From NCBI GenBank assembly GCA_945787305.1, contig CALZIH010000037.1, positions 1 through 24,670 of the forward strand: a DNA stretch of 24,670 nt, read 5' to 3'. The stretch comes from an uncultured Desulfobulbaceae bacterium. GTDB taxonomy: Bacteria; Desulfobacterota; Desulfobulbia; Desulfobulbales; Desulfobulbaceae. Position numbers and translations under genes: made by a program. Of this stretch, positions 15,611 through 24,235 are shown piece by piece (position 1 is the stretch's first letter; the number at the start of each line of letters is the position of its first letter). The notes beneath the pieces were generated by a model, which did not search any database, was not told the DNA's origin, and saw only the letters and a list, made by a program, of their open reading frames with translations.

Positions 15611-16432
15611 ATGAGGATTCTTGAAAACTCTCCTTTCAGCCAAGTTTTTTTCTTCATCTGCCTCGTATTTTTTCCCCAGCCCGGGTGGACTTCTTCGACC
15701 TATGCCAATGAACTTACTACAAATACTTTTGAAATCATCAAAATCCGACACCGGCCGGCAAAGGAACTCCTCCCCCAGGTGGAGACAATGTTATCTGCAA
15801 ACGGCCGGGCCTCGGCCGATACAATTTCCAACTCGATTATCATCTCCGACACCTCCGACAATGTGGTACACGTCAAACAACTGATCAACGATCTTGATAT
15901 TCCGGTTCCCCAGGTGACCATCAACCTCCGATCACGGCAGGCAACAGCTCAAACTCGGTCGCTTTCTACAACAGGCGGAATACACGCCGGCAGAGGTGGC
16001 CTGGAGATGAGCAGCGGCAAGTTCAACCGGAACCAAAATTTTCAGCTCACGGTCAGTTCAGGCAGCAGCGGCTACCTGCTGACCGGCCGCGATATTCCCT
16101 TTACAAATTATTGGCTTGATATCTGTCATCGATACGGCTACAGATTCAGTTGGCTGACAGACTATAAACGCATTGAAAGCGGGTTTGAGGTAACACCGGT
16201 GGTTCTTGGCAACAGGGTTGACCTCCTTATGCTGCCCCGTCTCAGCTTTGGCGATGGGCGGTCTATTAGCTTTGCCGAGGCTGCCACCCGAATGACGGTT
16301 CCTGTCAATACCTGGGTAACTTTTGCCGCAACGGATACCGGTATGCAAAGTGTCTCAGCCGCCATCCTGACGGCAAAAGGGCAAACCAATAACCAAGCCA
16401 TGACCCTTGAAGTCAAAGCCCATGTTCGTTAA
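15611..16432 (+). CDS. exported secretin-like protein, short (273 aa)
   Basis: A probable Sec-exported protein. Residues 12-21 form a Phe-rich hydrophobic segment, and a signal-peptidase site is likely near residue 26-32 (TYA-NE). Residues about 38-105 resemble a secretin N-domain: TFEIIKIRHRPAKELLPQ, then SNSIIISDTSDNV, then LINDLDIPVPQVTI. The remaining part has alternating beta-like segments and GNRVDLLMLPRLS, reminiscent of the start of a secretin core, but it stops well short of a full channel domain. It may be a periplasmic or outer-membrane accessory of an assembly system not in the window, or a decayed secretin. The start is uncertain because no good ribosome binding site is seen. Confidence 0.7.
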   Translation: MRILENSPFSQVFFFICLVFFPQPGWTSSTYANELTTNTFEIIKIRHRPAKELLPQVETMLSANGRASADTISNSIIISDTSDNVVHVKQLINDLDIPVPQVTINLRSRQATAQTRSLSTTGGIHAGRGGLEMSSGKFNRNQNFQLTVSSGSSGYLLTGRDIPFTNYWLDICHRYGYRFSWLTDYKRIESGFEVTPVVLGNRVDLLMLPRLSFGDGRSISFAEAATRMTVPVNTWVTFAATDTGMQSVSAAILTAKGQTNNQAMTLEVKAHVR

Positions 16433-16508
16433 CTATGTAATGGGTGCCTTCAACATACCTGAAAAACCGACCACACATTAAAAAATATGATAATACAAGG
16501 AGACGCAC

Positions 16509-18575
16509 ATGCCTGACATTCCAACTATCTGCTGTTACTGCGGCTGTGGTTGTGGCCTGTACCTGCATGTGGAAAACGGGCGTGTCATTGGAGCAAGCCC
16601 GAGCCGTAACCACCCCATCTCCCGCAACAACCTCTGTGTCAAGGGATGGCATGCCCATGAATTCATTCATAATCCAGAGAGGTTAACCCGACCATTGATT
16701 CGCCATAACGGCAGATTACGGCCTGCATCCTGGGATGAAGCCCTGGATCTGGTTGCAGAAAAATTCAACGAAATTAAGACAACATTCGGTCCTGATCAAA
16801 TGGGCGTGTTGTCTTCGGCCAAATGCACCAACGAGGAAAACTACCTCCTACAGAAATTCACCCGGGCGGTACTGGGCACCAATAACATCGACCACTGCGC
16901 TCGTCTCTGACACGCATCCACGGTGGCAGGTCTTGCCACAACATTCGGCTCCGGCGCCATGACCAACTCCATCAATGAACTGGAGGAAACCCAGGTTATC
17001 CTGGTTTCCGGTTCCAACACCACAAGAACGCATCCACAAGTGGCCAGGCGTATCTATGATGCCGTTGACCAGGGGGCAAAGCTGATCGTCATCGACCCTC
17101 GCAAAACCCGAATCGCCCGTCATGCCCACATTCATCTCCAGATTCGGCCCGGTACTGACATACCGCTCTTGAACGCAATGATGCGCTGCATCCTTGACGA
17201 AAACCTGATCGATGACCTGTTCATCGAAATGCGCACCGAAAACTACCTGGCCCTGCGCGACACCCTCCTCCAGGTCAACCTTGACCAAGCAGCGGAAATA
17301 ACCGGTGTCGACAAACGGGATATCGCCAGGGCGGCGCGGACCTATGCCCGGGCCCAGCGTTCGACAATCTGTTACTGCCTGGGAGTCACCCAGCACACCT
17401 GCGGCACGGCCAATGTCAAGAGCTATGCCAACCTGGCCATGCTCACCGGCCAGGTCGAACATGAATTCACCGGGGTTGATCCATTACGTGGCCAGGGAAA
17501 TGTACAGGGAGCCTGCGACATGGGAGCCCTGCCGGCTGTGCTCACCGGCTATCAATCCATCCTCGACCCTCAGGTACGGGAAAAATTTGCCGCCGCCTGG
17601 GGCCGGGAAATGCCCGAGACGCCCGGCCTGACCGTAATGGATATGACCCATGGCGGCCACGATGCACTCTCGCTGGTTAAACCACACGACCCGGTACAGG
17701 CTTTATTCATTGTCGGTGAGAATCCAATGCTCTCCGATCCAGTGCTTGGCCAGGTACGTGCCTCCCTGGAAGGATTGCAGTTTCTGGTGGTCTCCGACAT
17801 CTTCCTCAGCGAAACAGCAGAACTTGCCGACGTCGTGTTCCCTGCGGCTTGCTTTGCCGAAAAAGACGGCACAATCACCAATTCAGAACGGCGAGTACAA
17901 TTGATGAACAAGGCGATCGATCCTCCCGGCGAGGCCCGCACTGACAGCTGGATCGTGCAACAACTCTCCAGCCGGATGGGATACCCCATGTCGTACGCCT
18001 CCACAGCAGAGATCATGGAGGAAATCTGCCTGCTCACCCCCATATATGGTGGCATGTACCATGACCATCTTCGCAAAGCCTGGGGCTTGCAGTGGCCCTG
18101 TTCAGATCGAAACCATCCGGGCACGCCTTTTCTCCATAAATATAGCTTCACCCGCGGATCGGGCCGGTTCGAACCGGAAGAAGATATCAAACCTGCCGAG
18201 CCACCGGACCAGAACTTTCCTTTTGTCCTCATTACGGGCCGCAGCTACCATCATTATCATACCGGCACCATGACCAGGCGCAGCTCAACCTTGAACCGGG
18301 AACACAGCATCCCCTTGCTGGAAATGCACCCGCTTGATGCGAAGAAACTCGGACTGGAGAACGGTTGCCGGGTGCGGGTCAGCTCGCGGCGGGGATCGGT
18401 TCCCTTTACCCTGCACGTAAGTGATCAGATGAACCCTGGGGAAGTAAGCTGTGATTTCCACTTCCATGAAGCCCCGACCAACATCCTGACGTTGGCGACA
18501 AGTGATCCGGTAGCACGTTGCCCGGAATTTAAATGTTGTGCCGTCAAGGTGGAGATGGAGGTGGATCATGTCTGA
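16509..18575 (+). CDS. fdhA: formate dehydrogenase catalytic subunit, selenocysteine-containing
   Basis: 688-residue molybdenum/tungsten bis-MGD enzyme oxidising formate or reducing CO2. The gene reads through TGA at 16908-16910 as Sec134, in DHCARL-Sec-HASTVAGL, where the Sec or Cys metal ligand of formate dehydrogenases lies, followed by the expected His. The N-terminal [4Fe-4S] site is C8-x2-C11-x3-C15 with C43, plus extra Cys 9 and 13. The dinucleotide-binding C-terminal domain contains ITGRSYHHYHTGTMTRRS. Size resembles the soluble FdhF type; there is no Tat signal and no N-terminal ferredoxin extension, so it should be cytoplasmic. The start has AAGGAGA six bases upstream. The stop overlaps the next gene by 8 bases. 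Confidence 0.95.
16908..16945 (+). promoter_or_regulatory. UGA selenocysteine codon and SECIS element of fdhA
   Basis: UGA (16908-16910) is followed by a hairpin with stem GTGGCA (16923-16928) and TGCCAC (16934-16939) and loop GGTCT. Spacing and the AGGUCU loop core closely resemble the E. coli fdhF SECIS as I recall it, which strongly supports readthrough. Confidence 0.88.
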
Positions 18576-19653
18576 TACATTGACCCTGCACAAGGACTAC
18601 CTCCGACCGCTCTTGCGCAAGCTCGGCAAGGAATACAGGTTGGTAGGGCCAATAGATAATGGTTACGGCGATACCGTATACAGTGAAATATCCGATATTG
18701 ACAATGCCGCCATTGACCTTGATCACCAACCCCAGAACTCGCTCAAATCTTTTTTCTTTCCCCAGAGCGAAGCACTGGCAAGCTATATCGTCGACAAGGA
18801 ACCTTCAGCTGCCAACCAATTCTATAGTTTTCATCCGCTGCTGCCGGAAAACCGACCGACCCTCTACTTCGGGGTTCGCTCCTGCGACCTGTTTGCCGTC
18901 CTCTACATGGATATGATCTTTCTTGGCGGCAAGCACAGGGACATCTATTACGAACAACGACGACGGGGGGCCGTTTTTATCACCCTTGGCTGTTGTGAAC
19001 CCTTTCCCAACTGTTTCTGTAATGCCACCAAAAACGGCCCTTTTCTCGAGTTCGGGTTTGACCTGCAACTGACCGACCTTGGTTCCAAAAAAAATACCTA
19101 CCTTGTCGAAACCGGAAAGGCCAAGGGAAAAAAGATCGTAAAAGAATGGACGCAATTCTTTACCGAAGCAACAGAAGAAGACCGCCGCTATCAATACCAG
19201 GCAGTACTTGAAGCAAGGGGTCTGTTCAAGCAACAGGTTTATGTGGATCTTGCCTGTCAGCGACTGCAGCAGGGGCAGGAACCGGAAAAAATCCTTCGCG
19301 AGCTCTCCCGCCGCTGCCAGGATTGCGGTGGTTGTGCCTATATCTGTCCGACCTGCACCTGTTTTACCATTACCGACCAGAAACGCGACAACGAAAGCGG
19401 TGAACGCATCCGTTCCTGGGACGCCTGCACCTTTGCCGGCTTTACCCGCATGGCCGGAGACCACAACCCGGTGGAAATGGAAAGACAACGTGTCCGTAAA
19501 CGCTTCTATCACAAGCTTAAACATGATGTGGAGAAACATGGCCGATCCAGCTGTGTCGGCTGCGGACGCTGCGTAGACATGTGTTTTGGCGGGGTCGACA
19601 TTATTCGTTTTATCAATTCAATCACCGAGGCCGGCGAAAATGGAACAACCTGA
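18568..19653 (+). CDS. iron-sulfur electron-transfer subunit (sulfhydrogenase beta / AsrA-like)
   Basis: 361-residue protein with two [4Fe-4S] cluster motifs near the C-terminus: C250-x2-C253-x2-C256-x3-C260-P and C329-x2-C332-x2-C335-x3-C339. The N-terminal half carries GVRSCDL (103-109) and NCFCNATKNGP, hallmarks of the family shared by the sulfhydrogenase beta subunit and anaerobic sulfite reductase subunit A. The start is the ATG at 18568, with GGAGGT upstream inside fdhA. It would pass electrons between FdhA and the flavin subunit encoded next, whose start overlaps by 14 bases. Cytoplasmic. Whether the final acceptor is NAD+, NADP+ or ferredoxin is not visible. Confidence 0.88.
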   Translation: MSDTLTLHKDYLRPLLRKLGKEYRLVGPIDNGYGDTVYSEISDIDNAAIDLDHQPQNSLKSFFFPQSEALASYIVDKEPSAANQFYSFHPLLPENRPTLYFGVRSCDLFAVLYMDMIFLGGKHRDIYYEQRRRGAVFITLGCCEPFPNCFCNATKNGPFLEFGFDLQLTDLGSKKNTYLVETGKAKGKKIVKEWTQFFTEATEEDRRYQYQAVLEARGLFKQQVYVDLACQRLQQGQEPEKILRELSRRCQDCGGCAYICPTCTCFTITDQKRDNESGERIRSWDACTFAGFTRMAGDHNPVEMERQRVRKRFYHKLKHDVEKHGRSSCVGCGRCVDMCFGGVDIIRFINSITEAGENGTT

Positions 19654-20521
19654 TACTTATCCCTCGTGCAATCTGGATGCCCGCAGACAGGCCCAGGCCG
19701 GTCTGGGCAACATATACCTGCCGGAACAGGCCATCATCCGCAATATCATCCCGGAAAACCAATTGGTCAACACCTATGAGTTGGGCCTGCTGGACGAGCT
19801 GACCAACCACCGCTTTACCTTTCAACCCGGTCAGTTCATGATGATATCCTTACCCCACCAGGGTGAAGCCGCTATCTCTTTTTCCTCAAGCCCTGAAAGC
19901 ATGGAAGGCTTTGCTTTGACCATCCGGAACTCCGGCCGCCTGACAGCAGCGGTCCACGAGTTGCGCAAAGGGGACATCATCGGGGTGCGCGGCCCCTATG
20001 GCAAACCATTCCCCCTGGATCAGCTCGCGGGGAAAAATCTGCTTTTTATAGCCGGCGGCATAGGCCTTGCCCCCCTGCGACCGGTGATCGAACATTGTCT
20101 GGCACATGCAGGCGATTTCGGCCGCATCACGTTGCTTTATGGCAGTAAAACGCCAGAAGAATTCTGCTTTAGCCGGGATTTTCCACGCTGGAAAACAGGC
20201 GGTATCGATTGCCGCCTAACCGCTGACCAGGCCTGTGGAGACTGGAAGGGTGAGATTGGCCTGGTTACATGTCTACTTAATGGAGTTACCGTAGAGGAAG
20301 GCGACATGGCTCTGGTCTGCGGCCCGGGCATCATGATTCGTTTCGTCCTCCGGCAGCTGCAGGCCATGGGGATGCCGGCCGAGAACATCCTGACCACCCT
20401 TGAACGACATATGAAATGCGGAGTGGGCACTTGCGGACACTGCCATATGGAGGAAAAACTGGTGTGCCAGGACGGACCGGTTTTCACAGCTGCCGAACTC
20501 CCGGACCCCGAGAACCCATGA
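19640..20521 (+). CDS. FAD/NAD(P)-binding [2Fe-2S] subunit (sulfhydrogenase gamma / AsrB-like)
   Basis: 293-residue ferredoxin-NADP-reductase-like protein. A flavin-binding barrel (FTFQPGQFMMISLP, ISFSSSPES) is followed by VRGPYGKPFPL and the nucleotide-binding Gly motif FIAGGIGLAPLRP. A C-terminal [2Fe-2S] site is seen in CGVGTCGHC and the later Cys of VCQDGPVF, spacing C-x4-C-x2-C-x8-C. Such subunits link an iron-sulfur chain to NAD(P)H in sulfhydrogenases and sulfite reductases. The ATG at 19640, with GAGG upstream, was chosen because it aligns with the family N-terminus. It ends in an ATGA overlap with the next gene. Together with the previous two genes it suggests a soluble NAD(P)-linked formate dehydrogenase. 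Confidence 0.88.
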   Translation: MEQPDTYPSCNLDARRQAQAGLGNIYLPEQAIIRNIIPENQLVNTYELGLLDELTNHRFTFQPGQFMMISLPHQGEAAISFSSSPESMEGFALTIRNSGRLTAAVHELRKGDIIGVRGPYGKPFPLDQLAGKNLLFIAGGIGLAPLRPVIEHCLAHAGDFGRITLLYGSKTPEEFCFSRDFPRWKTGGIDCRLTADQACGDWKGEIGLVTCLLNGVTVEEGDMALVCGPGIMIRFVLRQLQAMGMPAENILTTLERHMKCGVGTCGHCHMEEKLVCQDGPVFTAAELPDPENP

Positions 20522-22476
20522 ACTATGTTATAGAGTTTCAGCCCTCGGGTAAAAGTATAGAAGTAGATGAAAAAACCACTGTCCTACGTGCTGCCCGCAA
20601 GGCGGGGCTCCATATCAATGCCTCTTGCGGTGGCACAGGCGTTTGCGGCAAATGCCGCATCCTAGTGGAATCAGGTACGGTTCAAGGTGGAATCAGTGAA
20701 AAACTCACTCCAGAGGAGATAGCCGACGGAACCCGTCAGGCCTGTACGGCGCAAATTACAGAAGATATTGTTGTCCGGATTCTTGATGATGCCGGCCTGA
20801 AAAAAGGACAGCTTGGAACCGCTGTACCGGAACGCCACCGGACCGGTAAGTATGTTTTCAATTTGGACGAGCTCCGCCAGGCCGGCCTATTCATCCCGCC
20901 GGTGGAAAAATTCTTTCTTGAGCTGCCCAAGCCGGATGCAACCGATCACGGTTCCGATGCCTCCCGTATTATCAATGCGATGCGTGAACAATACAATGAG
21001 CGTCATATCCAGCTCGGCCTCAGTGTCCTGCGCATACTGCGAAGAACCATCAGGGAAAATGATTTCCGTTTAACCGTCACCCTGGCACGCCCGGTCAACA
21101 GCAAATCACGCTCCCGCCTGACCCATGTCCAAGCCGGCGATTGGTCAAAACGTAATTACGGTTTGGCTGTCGATATCGGCACCACGACGGTTTACGGCCA
21201 ACTTATTGAAAAAAACTCCGGAAAAATTCTGGCAGAGGGGGGAGAATACAACCGCCAGATCAGTTACGGCGAGGATGTCATCTCACGGATGATTTATGCG
21301 GAAAAGGGAGAGGGGTTATCCCGAATGCACGAACTGGTCATCGAGAGCATCAATGGAATTATTGAACGGCTCCTGAAAAAACAACGGGTCAACCGGGATG
21401 AAATCTCCTCCATTACCATGGCCGGCAACACAGCCATGACCCACCTGCTCCTGCAACTTGAACCCCATAATATTCGCCGTGCCCCCTATGTGCCGGTCTC
21501 CAATTTCTATCCCCCCATCCGGGCAACCGATATCGGTCTGGATCTGGCCGATCATGCCATTGCCCTCTTGTATCCGGCGGTCTCCAGTTATGTTGGTGGA
21601 GACATTGTTGCCGGGGTCATGGGCTCAGGCATGTATCGTACCGAAAAAACAACCCTCTTTATCGACATCGGCACCAACGCCGAAATCGTCATCGGCAACA
21701 AAGACTGGCTTGCAAGTGCCGCCTGTTCCGCAGGGCCGGCTTTTGAGGGCGGCGGCATCCTGCACGGCATGCGGGCCGCAGCCGGAGCCATCGAAGATTT
21801 TTCAATAGATCCGCAAACCTTGGAGCCAATGAGCATAACCATCGACGGCAAGCCGGCCAAGGGCATCTGCGGATCCGGCCTGCTGATTATGGTCAGCGAG
21901 CTCTTTGAAACCGGGGTCCTGGACCAGCGGGGACGCTTTGACCGTAACCTTGACCACCCCCGACTGCGCGAAGGCCGTAGTGGTTGGGAATACGTGGTCA
22001 TCTGGGCTGAGGAATCGGGCATCGATCAGGATATCGTCCTGACCGAGGTGGATATCGACAACTTCATCCGTGCCAAAGGCGCCATCTACGCAGGTATCCA
22101 GACCCTGTTGGCAGAAGTTGGACTAGAGGCCGGCGATCTTGAACAGGTCATCCTGGCCGGAGGATTTGGCTCCTATATCGATCTGGACAGTGCAATCACC
22201 GTCGGCTTACTACCGGAAATGGACACCGACAAAATTATCTATGTGGGCAACGGGTCATTGATGGGGTGCCGAATGAGCGAGCTGAGCAACCATATTCGCA
22301 AAGATGTGGTTGCCGCCATCCGACGGATGACCGGCTTTGAACTTTCCGAAGTACCATCCTACCGTGACCAGTACGTGGCTTCACTGTTCCTACCCCATAC
22401 CGACACCACCCTTTTTCCGGAAACCGAACAGCGAAGACTTTCACGGATAAGAGAGCGAGACAAAACGGCAGCATGA
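20518..22476 (+). CDS. [2Fe-2S] ASKHA-domain protein, RACE/AcsV-like corrinoid activator
   Basis: 652 residues. The N-terminal plant-type [2Fe-2S] domain has C37-x5-C43-x2-C46 and C76. After a linker, the DUF4445 ASKHA ATPase domain shows AVDIGTTTVYGQLIE (phosphate 1), LFIDIGTNAEIVIGN (phosphate 2), ACSAGPAFEGGGI and AGGFGSYIDLDSA. Characterised relatives use ATP to reduce the inactive Co(II) form of corrinoid proteins, including the Wood-Ljungdahl corrinoid protein (AcsV/RACE). The start ATG at 20518 overlaps the previous stop as ATGA, so it is translationally coupled to the formate dehydrogenase. No corrinoid methyltransferase lies in the window; the nearby mutase uses adenosylcobalamin and is not a known client. 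The exact target is therefore unknown. Confidence 0.88.
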   Translation: MNYVIEFQPSGKSIEVDEKTTVLRAARKAGLHINASCGGTGVCGKCRILVESGTVQGGISEKLTPEEIADGTRQACTAQITEDIVVRILDDAGLKKGQLGTAVPERHRTGKYVFNLDELRQAGLFIPPVEKFFLELPKPDATDHGSDASRIINAMREQYNERHIQLGLSVLRILRRTIRENDFRLTVTLARPVNSKSRSRLTHVQAGDWSKRNYGLAVDIGTTTVYGQLIEKNSGKILAEGGEYNRQISYGEDVISRMIYAEKGEGLSRMHELVIESINGIIERLLKKQRVNRDEISSITMAGNTAMTHLLLQLEPHNIRRAPYVPVSNFYPPIRATDIGLDLADHAIALLYPAVSSYVGGDIVAGVMGSGMYRTEKTTLFIDIGTNAEIVIGNKDWLASAACSAGPAFEGGGILHGMRAAAGAIEDFSIDPQTLEPMSITIDGKPAKGICGSGLLIMVSELFETGVLDQRGRFDRNLDHPRLREGRSGWEYVVIWAEESGIDQDIVLTEVDIDNFIRAKGAIYAGIQTLLAEVGLEAGDLEQVILAGGFGSYIDLDSAITVGLLPEMDTDKIIYVGNGSLMGCRMSELSNHIRKDVVAAIRRMTGFELSEVPSYRDQYVASLFLPHTDTTLFPETEQRRLSRIRERDKTAA

Positions 22477-22584
22477 AATTCACCCGTTACGTGAAAGAGA
22501 TATCGTGTCATTGGTGCCGGTAATAACAGAAAAGCCAATTGCTATATACTCGAATTTAATACACGGCATGAAGATCTTCAGGGA

Positions 22585-23916
22585 ATGATGGCTCCAGCAA
22601 AAATGCAAAAAACGTTTTCTATTTCATTTGACATGTTCCAGCTCCTTGTCGGTCTTTCCGAGTTGATTGACCTTGTCAGCAGGGAGATGGTCAGTCATCA
22701 CAAGTATGTTTCTTTTCTGGCATACCACATCGGCAAAACCAAAGGTCTGCCTCAGGGCCAGTTAAAAGAACTTGCCATGGCCGGTGCACTGCATGACATC
22801 GGCGCTCTTTCCCTGCAGGAAAGAAAGGCATCCATGGCCTTTGACCTTTCCCAGGAACATGCAGAGGCACATACAAAACCCGGCCACCTGCTCCTCTCAA
22901 CGTTCAAACCCTTTACTGCAATCGCCGATCTTGTCAGGTGCCACCATGTACGCTGGCAGGATGGGGCAGGAGAACAGTATCAGGGAAAACAGGTGCCACA
23001 AAACGCCCATATCCTTCATTTAGCCGATCAGATTGCAGTGCTCATACAACCTGAAAAAGAAATTCTTGGGCAAATTCCGGAAATAGTCGACCAGGTTGAT
23101 GCCCAGTCCGGCTCAATGTTCGTCCCCGAGGACATCGAGGCATTCATGGAAGTGGCCTCAAGATATTCATTCTGGCTTGATCTGACCTCGCCTTCTGTGT
23201 GTAACATCCTTGCCGAAGATCTCCCCTTCGGGGCACTTGACATGGATGAAGACGAGTTTATGGAATTGGCGGAACTTTTCCGCAGGATTATTGACTTCAG
23301 GAGCCGTTTCACCGTCACCCATTCCAGCGGCGTTGCCGTGGTTGCGGAAAAAATGGCTCAACGGGCGGGCCTGAACGCCAGGGAATGCCTGGAAATGAAA
23401 ATTGCCGGACAGTTACATGACATTGGCAAGCTGTCTGTCCCCCAGGAAATATTGGAAAAGAAAACCGCTTTGACACATCAGGACTTTACCTACCTCCGTA
23501 AACACCCGTATTACTCCTACCGGATTCTGCAGAGTATAGACGGATTCGAACGTATCAGCGAGTGGGCGGGGCTGCACCATGAGCGACTTGATGGCCGTGG
23601 TTATCCATTTTGTTTGAAAAAAGATCAATTAAGTTTCGGATCATGCATCATGGCGGTTGCAGATACCTTTACCGCAATAACCGAGGTAAGGCCCTACCGC
23701 ACCAGCCTGAGCAGCAGGATGACCTTGAATCTTCTTCAGGGCCTTGCTGAAAATGGAAAAATTGACCCGGACGCTTTTGATCTGATTAAAGGCGATATAC
23801 ACGAAATAAACGACCTTCGCGCACAAGCCCAGCAGGCCTCCTATCAGGAGAGCAAAGAATTCATAGCAGCAATCGGTCAGGACCCGGAAAGCATTCCCAG
23901 CCCTTCCCTTGACTAA
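22585..23916 (+). CDS. double HD-domain protein with C-terminal HD-GYP domain
   Basis: 443 residues, no signal peptide or membrane helix. The first HD domain (about 35-155) has H70-D71 in GALHDIGALS and His120-His121. A linker follows (155-240). The second domain is a full HD-GYP: His246, H278-D279 in QLHDIGKLS, HHERLDGRGYP at 331-341, and the later AVADTFTAI. HD-GYP proteins usually hydrolyse cyclic di-GMP; the first domain lacks the GYP part and may be regulatory. No receiver or sensor domain is attached. The start is ambiguous: 22585, 22588 and 22603 are all possible, since the only GGGA lies too close to the first ATG. It follows the formate dehydrogenase operon by 108 bases without a strong terminator. 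Confidence 0.9.
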   Translation: MMAPAKMQKTFSISFDMFQLLVGLSELIDLVSREMVSHHKYVSFLAYHIGKTKGLPQGQLKELAMAGALHDIGALSLQERKASMAFDLSQEHAEAHTKPGHLLLSTFKPFTAIADLVRCHHVRWQDGAGEQYQGKQVPQNAHILHLADQIAVLIQPEKEILGQIPEIVDQVDAQSGSMFVPEDIEAFMEVASRYSFWLDLTSPSVCNILAEDLPFGALDMDEDEFMELAELFRRIIDFRSRFTVTHSSGVAVVAEKMAQRAGLNARECLEMKIAGQLHDIGKLSVPQEILEKKTALTHQDFTYLRKHPYYSYRILQSIDGFERISEWAGLHHERLDGRGYPFCLKKDQLSFGSCIMAVADTFTAITEVRPYRTSLSSRMTLNLLQGLAENGKIDPDAFDLIKGDIHEINDLRAQAQQASYQESKEFIAAIGQDPESIPSPSLD

Positions 23917-24235
23917 GAGAACGTTCTAGCGCCCCAGCCAGAATTTTCTTCAGAGAAACCGTAGCTGAACGCTATTATCCCCCCGATTATAGCCATAAAC
24001 AGATGCAGCGGCCTTTCATTCTTCTTTTCACCGCAGACCGCGCATAACCTCCATGTTTATCACGCCTCGTATGTAACCAGTTTCCCCGCCAGACGTTATA
24101 GAGATATGACAGGCCATATGGAAATGTCGAAACGGAATCTGCGTTCCGACTGTATGCTGACTGTCTCATCACGCTCACCGCGGCTATCTGAGGGAAAGGC
24201 CGAGGTGTGCATTCCATTGAACCAGGAGGTTAATC
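23917..24235 (+). other. intergenic region, 319 nt
   Basis: No gene found. It contains a perfect palindrome AGAACGTTCT (23918-23927) just after the HD-GYP stop, a small hairpin CGGAA-TCTGCG-TTCCG (24133-24148), and CCATATGG inside a GACA/TGTC inverted repeat (24108-24128). No cyclic di-GMP riboswitch or clear promoter could be recognised. AGGAGGT at 24224-24230 is the ribosome binding site of the next gene. Confidence 0.5.

Noticed and set aside
16509..16910. Formate dehydrogenase appearing as two ORFs, i.e. a possible pseudogene broken by a stop
   Set aside because: The TGA is at the conserved Sec position and is followed by a textbook SECIS hairpin; both parts are intact and in the same frame.
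17570..18232. 220-residue open frame on the - strand
   Set aside because: Antisense to fdhA within its conserved C-terminal half; no recognisable protein.
23918..23927. AGAACGTTCT palindrome as a LexA/SOS box
   Set aside because: Gram-positive-type boxes need a GAAC-N4-GTTC spacing, absent here, and it lies just after a stop codon, far from the next gene start.
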